DNA of 64,000 nucleotides from Nocardia uniformis NBRC 13702 (GTDB lineage Bacteria > Actinomycetota > Actinomycetes > Mycobacteriales > Mycobacteriaceae), in contig NZ_BDCE01000067.1 in NCBI RefSeq assembly GCF_001613345.1, positions 62,001 to 126,000 on the forward strand, given 5' to 3'. Within the stretch, counting starts at the first letter, position 1. Each line of letters begins with the position of its first letter. The position numbers and the translations under genes are program-made. This document shows positions 59,576-64,000 of this stretch, piece by piece. The notes beneath the pieces were generated by a model. It did no database searches, had not been told where the DNA came from, and saw only the letters and a list, made by a program, of their open reading frames with translations.

Positions 59576-60607
59576 ATGCGTATCGGAGTTTTGACCGGAG
59601 GCGGGGACTGCCCAGGCTTGAACGCGGTCATCCGAGCTGTCGTTCGCACCGCGAACGGACGCTGGGGCGACTCGATCGTCGGCTTTCAGGACGGCTGGCG
59701 CGGACTACTCGAGGATCGAAAGATCCAGATTTTCAATGACGACCGCACCGACCGGTTGCTGGCCAAGGGCGGCACCATGCTCGGCACCGCGCGCACCAAT
59801 CCGGATGTGCTGCGCGCCGGGCTCGGTCAGATCAAGAAGACCCTCGACAACAATGGCATCGAGGCGCTCATACCCATCGGCGGCGAGGGCACGCTGACCG
59901 CCGCGAGCTGGTTGGCCGACGAGGGTGTTCCCGTGGTGGGCGTGCCCAAGACCATCGATAACGATATCGACTGCACCGACGTCACTTTCGGCCATGACAC
60001 CGCGCTCGCGGTCGCCACCGAGGCCATCGACCGACTGCACACCACCGCCGAATCGCATCAGCGCGTCATGCTGGTGGAGGTCATGGGTCGCCATGCCGGG
60101 TGGATCGCTTTGAATGCCGGAATCGCTGCGGGCGCGCACCTGACCTTGATTCCGGAGGTGCCCTTCGATGTCGAAGAGGTGTGCACCATGATCAAACGCC
60201 GCTTCCAGCGCGGAGATTCGCACTTCATCTGCGTCGTCGCCGAGGGCGCTAACCCGCAGGCCGACTCGATGACCCTGCGCGACGGCGGTATCGACGAATT
60301 CGGTCATATTCGCTTTACCGGTGTCGCCCAGCAGCTCGGCGCGGAAATCGAACGCCGAATCGGCAAAGAGGTACGCACCACCGTCCTGGGTCACGTCCAG
60401 CGCGGCGGCACCCCCACCGCCTATGACCGAGTCCTGGCCACCCGCTTCGGCGTCCACGCCGCCGAGGCCGTGCACGCCGGAAAATTCGGCCAGATGGTCG
60501 CCCTGCACGGCACCGAGATCGACCTCGTACCCCTCGCCGAAGCCACTAAACAACTCAAACTCGTTCCCCCGGACCGCTACAACGAGGCCGCCGCCTTCTT
60601 CGGCTGA
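59576..60607 (+). CDS. pfkA: 6-phosphofructokinase
   Basis: 343 aa from the second Met of MVAMRIGVLTGGGDCPG. Motifs: GGDCPGLNAVIRAVVRTA, PIGGEGTLTAASWLA, PKTIDNDIDCTDVTFGHDTA (catalytic Asp), MGRHAGWIALNAG, HVQRGGTPTAYDR. At the phosphodonor-determining places it has the Gly of GGEG together with Lys in VPKTIDND. That mixed state is found in actinobacteria, so ATP versus pyrophosphate use is not settled by sequence, though close mycobacterial PfkA is ATP-dependent. Rightward here, unlike the leftward gatA-pfkA-gatB order I recall in mycobacteria. Confidence 0.95.
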   Translation: MRIGVLTGGGDCPGLNAVIRAVVRTANGRWGDSIVGFQDGWRGLLEDRKIQIFNDDRTDRLLAKGGTMLGTARTNPDVLRAGLGQIKKTLDNNGIEALIPIGGEGTLTAASWLADEGVPVVGVPKTIDNDIDCTDVTFGHDTALAVATEAIDRLHTTAESHQRVMLVEVMGRHAGWIALNAGIAAGAHLTLIPEVPFDVEEVCTMIKRRFQRGDSHFICVVAEGANPQADSMTLRDGGIDEFGHIRFTGVAQQLGAEIERRIGKEVRTTVLGHVQRGGTPTAYDRVLATRFGVHAAEAVHAGKFGQMVALHGTEIDLVPLAEATKQLKLVPPDRYNEAAAFFG

Positions 60608-60618
60608 GGGAGGGAAAT

Positions 60619-60657
60619 CGATTGGGGCCCCGTCCAGGAGAGCAGGGGCCCGAATCG
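60619..60657 (+). terminator. Candidate terminator after pfkA
   Basis: GGGCCCC pairs with GGGGCCC and, past one mismatch, CGATT with AATCG, 12-50 bp after the pfkA stop. No U tract. It lies between convergent pfkA and the DUF397 gene. Confidence 0.5.
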
Positions 60658-60766
60658 TTGACCGAGGTGACGACTGATTTCGTAACGGTCGGGGTAACTC
60701 CGGGGGTACCCCCGAAATCGGTTCGGCTCCCAACCGCCGGCACGCGTCCCCAACCGGCAACGGCAC

Positions 60767-61078
60767 TCAGCCGGGCGCTGAAGTCACGGGGAGGCGGGGG
60801 AGCGTCACGGGGAGGCGGGGGAGCGTCACGGGGAGGCGGGGGAGCGTCACGGGGAGGCAGGGGAGCGTCACGGGGAGGCAGGGGAGGTCGAACCGCCCCG
60901 ATACCACGGCCGCGGTGAATCTCTCCCACTCCGCAGGCGCGAATATCAGCGCCGGGCCGGTGGGATTCTTGCTGTCGCGCACACCCACTCCACCGTCGAG
61001 GAAGGCGATCTCCACGCATTCCTTCGCACCGGTGCTGTGAGTGCTCTTGAACCACCGGGCGCCGAACGGTTCGTCCAC
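60767..61078 (-). CDS. DUF397 protein with C-terminal heptapeptide repeats
   Basis: 103 aa from a GTG that shares one base with the stop of the HTH gene (TAGTG), so translationally coupled. Residues 1-62 are DUF397: ARWFKSTHSTGAKECVEIAF, VGVRDSKNPTGPALIFAPAE, WERF. The C-terminus, from about residue 62, is five copies of a Leu-Pro-(R/C)-Leu-Pro-Val-Thr heptad encoded by a 21-bp tandem repeat (60784-60888). DUF397 proteins pair with DUF5753 HTH regulators in streptomycete and nocardial control loci (WhiJ/BldB type). Confidence 0.83.
   Translation of the reverse strand: MDEPFGARWFKSTHSTGAKECVEIAFLDGGVGVRDSKNPTGPALIFAPAEWERFTAAVVSGRFDLPCLPVTLPCLPVTLPRLPVTLPRLPVTLPRLPVTSAPG
60784..60888 (-). repeat. 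21-bp coding minisatellite, five units
   Basis: Units begin at 60784, 60805, 60826, 60847 and 60868, each TCACGGGGAGGC(G/A)GGGGAGCG. Units 1-3 are identical and 4-5 share one G-to-A change. In the gene's frame each unit adds seven residues. The near-identity means recent expansion; the copy number is likely variable. Confidence 0.88.
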
Positions 61079-61956
61079 TACGCGTACTCCTTCGCTGCCT
61101 TCCGCAAGAGTTCTCTGCTGCTCTGCTCATCCAGCGCCGACTGCTGGAGTGCGTGATATGCCTGGCGATATCGGTCGACCGCGGCCTGTTTCTCCAGATA
61201 CAGATCACCGAGAAAGTTCTCCAGGTACACCACGGTGGGATCGACCGGTCTATTTCGGCTGTCCCGGGCGAATTCCAGAATCACGAACGGCCCGACGGTG
61301 TGGCCCGACGGAACGCCTGCGGAGAAGGGTAGTACACGAACAGCAATCGTCGGGAGAGTGCTCATATCCGCCACGCGGCGCAACTGGGCTGCCATGATGC
61401 GCGGACCACCCACCACCCGGCGTAGCGCGGTTTCGTGCAGCACCACATCGAGGATGGCGGGGCTGCGTTTGCGGGTGAGCAGACGCTGTCGACGCATGCG
61501 CAACTGCACGCGGCGGTCCATCTGTTCGGGCAGAGCATCCGGCCAGTAATCGCTGATGAGGACCCGCGCGTAATCGGCGGTCTGCATCAGTCCCGGCACC
61601 AGATCGGGTTGATAGGAAATGAGGGCTCGTGCCGAAGATTCCAGGCCCACATACATGTTGAAGCCCTCGGGCACGAGACTGTCGTATTCGTGCCACCAGG
61701 ACTTGACATTCGCCTCCTGGGCCAGCCCGACCAGCGCGGCGCTGAATTCGTCGTCGAAATCGTAGATGCGGCACAGTTCCCGGATGTCGAGCACCCGAAT
61801 CTTCTCGGCGTTACCGGTTTCCAGGCGCTGGAGTTTCGATTCACTCCACTCCATCAGGGCCGCGGCCTCGGCGATGGTCATATTGGCCTCCATGCGCCCC
61901 TCACGCAGGTATCGCCCCAGTTGGCGCCGTGGAAGTGTAGACCCGTGTTCGGACAT
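61078..61956 (-). CDS. XRE-type helix-turn-helix protein with DUF5753
   Basis: 292 aa. N-terminal HTH (RRQLGRYLREGRMEANMTIA, then EAAALMEWSESKLQRLETG) and a C-terminal DUF5753 sensor domain (ERKRSPAI-type segment seen as RKRSPAILDVVLHETALRRV, and VRVLPFSAGVPSGHTVGPFV). Followed at one-base overlap by a DUF397 gene. In Streptomyces such pairs (WhiJ-like) control development and secondary metabolism; in Nocardia the role is open. The neighbouring microproteins may belong to the same locus. Confidence 0.93.
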   Translation of the reverse strand: MSEHGSTLPRRQLGRYLREGRMEANMTIAEAAALMEWSESKLQRLETGNAEKIRVLDIRELCRIYDFDDEFSAALVGLAQEANVKSWWHEYDSLVPEGFNMYVGLESSARALISYQPDLVPGLMQTADYARVLISDYWPDALPEQMDRRVQLRMRRQRLLTRKRSPAILDVVLHETALRRVVGGPRIMAAQLRRVADMSTLPTIAVRVLPFSAGVPSGHTVGPFVILEFARDSRNRPVDPTVVYLENFLGDLYLEKQAAVDRYRQAYHALQQSALDEQSSRELLRKAAKEYA

Positions 61957-62202
61957 CGAATCCTCCCCCGCGCAGGCGGTTTTCGGTCACTGTGAACGAT
62001 GCTCCCATGCGATATGAATGCTGACCTGGCGGTTTGGGAAAGTTTCCGCACAACCGCGGACTTCGGGTGACGGCCTCGACGCCGAGTGCTGTGCTTGACT
62101 AGCGCCCGGTGAGAGCCGGAGCCCTGACAACTTCGGACCTACTCGTCCCCGAGCCGGGCGCACCCAACTCTCGTGATCGCCACTCGACCCGCACGAGGAA
62201 CC

Positions 62203-62382
62203 ATGACCGGCTCGGTAATGCTGATCTTCGATTGCACCGTCGATCCGGGCGACCTCGCGCCGGATCTGGCGTATGAGGTGCTACAGATCCACCTGTGTTG
62301 CGCCGATAGGGAATGCCGGGCGCGCTCGCGCGCCGAGCGAACGCTCACCGCCCTGGGTCGGCCGCGGCCGACCGGGCATTGA
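62203..62382 (+). CDS. Cys-rich microprotein, tandem copy 1
   Basis: 59 aa from ATG 62203 (GAGGA just upstream). Core: MLIFDCTVDPGDLAPDLAYE, VLQIHLCCADRECRARSRAE. It matches the next copy over about 45 residues (FDCT-I/V-DPGDL, A-E-h-x-I-H-h-CC, C-R-x-R). Four Cys plus a His give a plausible zinc or redox site. No known family recognised. Divergent from the HTH gene by about 250 bp. Confidence 0.65.
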   Translation: MTGSVMLIFDCTVDPGDLAPDLAYEVLQIHLCCADRECRARSRAERTLTALGRPRPTGH

Positions 62383-62403
62383 CTCATCGCCAGCAGACCC
62401 TTT

Positions 62404-62468
62404 GGTCGCTGCCGATTGGACACTCGATCGCTGCCCGATGGACCCTCGATCGCTGCCTACTGGACTCC
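62404..62468. repeat. 22-bp tandem repeat between the two microprotein genes
   Basis: Three imperfect units starting at 62404, 62426 and 62448 (GGTCGCTGCCGATTGGAC, GATCGCTGCCCGATGGAC, GATCGCTGCCTACTGGAC). Non-coding spacer; no spacers or leader, so not CRISPR. Confidence 0.6.
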
Positions 62469-62572
62469 GATACCGCCGCCGAACTCCGCCGAACTCGATA
62501 CGCTTGCGGAGTATGCCGGACGAACACCGAACCACCCGGCCGTAATCGCAAAGACGCTGACTCGGCGGAAAT

Positions 62573-62749
62573 ATGATGTTCCTCTTCGACTGCACCATCG
62601 ACCCGGGCGATCTCACCCTCGACCAGGCTCATGAAGCCATGCGAATCCACATGTGCTGCACCGTGGATGACTGCCGCGTCCGACGTCGAGCCCGTCAACT
62701 TCTCGTGGAGAACGGGCAAATGGTGCTCGCCCACCGCGCGGCCCCATGA
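62573..62749 (+). CDS. Cys-rich microprotein, tandem copy 2
   Basis: 58 aa, ATG 62573 to TGA. Core: MMFLFDCTIDPGDLTLDQAH, EAMRIHMCCTVDDCRVRRRA, with the same Cys-x(n)-HxCC-x4-5-C spacing as copy 1. CGGCGGAA precedes it, a weak ribosome site. The preserved protein pattern against clear DNA divergence shows selection on the protein, so both copies are probably real genes. Confidence 0.65.
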   Translation: MMFLFDCTIDPGDLTLDQAHEAMRIHMCCTVDDCRVRRRARQLLVENGQMVLAHRAAP

Positions 62750-62782
62750 CCGGGCCCGGCGAGTACCGCTGACGGTCGACCG

Positions 62783-63988
62783 CTATCCGACCGCATTCAA
62801 GACAATCAGAGCCAGCAGCGTCAACAGCACCGCGACGGCCAGCGCCAGCACCACCACGACCCCCGGCTGCACGTCTCCCAATCCGGGACGGTGCGGCGGT
62901 ATCCGCTGCGGCGGAACGGTATTCGGCGGATACTGCGGCGGCCCGAACGGCCCCGGCCCGACCTGCGGCACACCCTGTGCCCCATATGCGGTCGGCGCCC
63001 CAGCCGGTACCTCGAATCCCGGTCCCCCTCCGGTCCCGCCCGTGCCCACACCGCTTCCCGGCACTTCCGGGCCCGTCGAACTATGCCCTGTTCCGGTCGA
63101 CAGCGCATCCTCCGAACCGGACTCCACGCCCGCATCGCCCCGATCAGACACGTGGCCGCCCACGCCGGACACCGCGTCATCAGCCGCGGCGACAGACTCC
63201 GCGCCCGCGCCGACCGAACTCGAACCGGCGGCGACCGAGCCCGCTTCGGAACTCGTGGCACCGCTCCGAGCGCGCACCTCGCCGGAGTCGATATCCACCT
63301 CGGACTCGGGCGTGACCGACTCTCTCGGCACGGCCGAATCCCTACCGATGAAGACAGAATCCGACTCGGTACCTCCGGCGGAATCCACCCGCGCGGCACC
63401 ACTGCCCGATTTCGAATCCTGCTGATCCGCATCGGATTCCGCGCTCGCGCCGCCTGCCCCCGATTCGGCAGCGACCGAAACCGCCCCCGCACGCGCGGCA
63501 CCGCTCCGAGCGCGCACCTCATCGGAGCCGATTGCCGTGTCGGACTCAGGCGTGACCGAGTCCGACGGCGTGGCCTGAGCTCCCTCGACCCCGCCGAGGC
63601 ACCTCGAGAACGACACGCCGACCGCACTCTCCCCCACCGGAGCCGCTGAGTCCTCCGGGTGCGCGGTACCCGCTGAGTCCCGGTGTGGCGCAACTAGGTA
63701 ACCCACCGGAGTGGTGACGGGTGTCGAAACGCCGCCATCGACGGTCACTCCGGCCCGATCGGGGTCCGCCGACCGTCCCTCTGGTTCCGCCGACCGTCCG
63801 GCGGGCACCGCGCCGAACTGCTCGGGCACCGCGCGGCCGGACTGCTCCGGCACCTCAGGCACCGCAGCGTCAGGCTGTTCGGACACATCGGGCGCCGCAC
63901 GACCAGATTGCGCGGATTCCGCCGGGCCGGGTTGCGCGGGTACTGCCACGCCGACGGGGTGTCGTTGGGGGACCGCGGGATACGCCAT
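62783..63988 (-). CDS. Repetitive Ser/Ala/Glu-rich protein with C-terminal membrane anchor
   Basis: 401 aa, starting 12 bases from the window edge, so an upstream start is possible. Residues 1-370 are disordered and rich in Ser, Ala, Gly, Glu and Asp, with an internal duplication: DSVTPESDTAIGSDEVRARS (about 140-160) and ESVTPESEVDIDSGEVRARS (about 225-245). Then a Pro-rich stretch (FGPPQYPPNTVPPQRIPPHR) and a single membrane helix (VVVVLALAVAVLLTLLALIV) at the very C-terminus, so tail-anchored with most of the protein probably in the cytosol. Not recognised. Confidence 0.7.
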   Translation of the reverse strand: MAYPAVPQRHPVGVAVPAQPGPAESAQSGRAAPDVSEQPDAAVPEVPEQSGRAVPEQFGAVPAGRSAEPEGRSADPDRAGVTVDGGVSTPVTTPVGYLVAPHRDSAGTAHPEDSAAPVGESAVGVSFSRCLGGVEGAQATPSDSVTPESDTAIGSDEVRARSGAARAGAVSVAAESGAGGASAESDADQQDSKSGSGAARVDSAGGTESDSVFIGRDSAVPRESVTPESEVDIDSGEVRARSGATSSEAGSVAAGSSSVGAGAESVAAADDAVSGVGGHVSDRGDAGVESGSEDALSTGTGHSSTGPEVPGSGVGTGGTGGGPGFEVPAGAPTAYGAQGVPQVGPGPFGPPQYPPNTVPPQRIPPHRPGLGDVQPGVVVVLALAVAVLLTLLALIVLNAVG

Positions 63989-64000
63989 TTGCTCGGTGGC

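Noticed and set aside
62404..62468. CRISPR-like array
   Set aside because: Only three imperfect contiguous 22-bp units without unique spacers and no cas genes.

Overview
The window is GC-rich, densely coded actinobacterial chromosome with no insertion sequence, phage or CRISPR array. Several features point to the mycolic-acid group, most likely Nocardia. There is an F420 biosynthesis gene (cofC), an HU protein with a long Lys/Ala tail (hupB), a NUDIX/histidine-phosphatase fusion (mutT1) and a helix-turn-helix/DUF397 pair. The backbone order ung-thiL-DUF3515-ddl-gpsA-cofC-ppk-mutT1-hupB-leuDC-IclR-PPOX-tRNA-gltX-FAH-MFS-leuB-serA-ilvCNB-PH-DoxX-lipoprotein-gatB matches what I recall of Mycobacterium tuberculosis (about Rv2976c to Rv3009c). 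The genus is an inference; no search was run.

Layout. 1-10 kb: end of a GNAT gene, a small secreted protein, DNA repair (ung), thiamine (thiL), cell wall (ddl), glycerol phosphate (gpsA), F420 (cofC), polyphosphate (ppk) and nucleotide sanitation (mutT1). 10-22.4 kb: hupB, leucine genes leuCD with a divergent IclR regulator, tRNA-Glu and tRNA-Gln, gltX, an FAH-family enzyme, an MFS carrier, leuB, two small proteins and serA. 22.5-37.2 kb: an accessory block of regulator/enzyme pairs (AraC/NmrA, HxlR/DHFR-like, TetR/SDR, TetR/membrane protein), a secreted phosphodiesterase-like protein, a lipase, nuclease-like proteins, a sugar-kinase remnant and several microproteins. 37.2-44.4 kb: branched-chain amino acid genes ilvBNC, preceded by an apparent leader-peptide attenuator, then ilvD. 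44.4-49.7 kb: DoxX membrane protein, sugar-dehydrogenase-like lipoprotein, gatB and a Uma2 protein. 49.7-59.5 kb: an FtsX-type ABC exporter divergent from a two-component system, then a membrane Ser/Thr kinase followed by two paralogous penicillin-recognising-type lipoproteins. 59.5-64 kb: pfkA, a DUF397/HTH pair, two tandem Cys-rich microproteins and a repetitive tail-anchored protein.

How the genes fit together. leuB, leuC, leuD, ilvB, ilvN, ilvC and ilvD supply most of valine/isoleucine/leucine synthesis. gltX, tRNA-Glu, tRNA-Gln and gatB are the parts of indirect Gln-tRNA formation (GluRS plus GatCAB); gatC and gatA are not in the window. Regulation is mostly by divergent local regulators, and several of their intergenic regions carry clear palindromes.

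The most interesting signals are a 38-codon gene with its own ribosome site and terminator (23753-23869), the ilvB leader peptide and attenuator (40875-41005), the tandem Cys-rich microproteins (62203-62749), the coding minisatellite in the DUF397 gene (60784-60888), a dispersed palindromic repeat (5801, 38294, 47328) and a 20-bp-periodic repeat (10041-10160).
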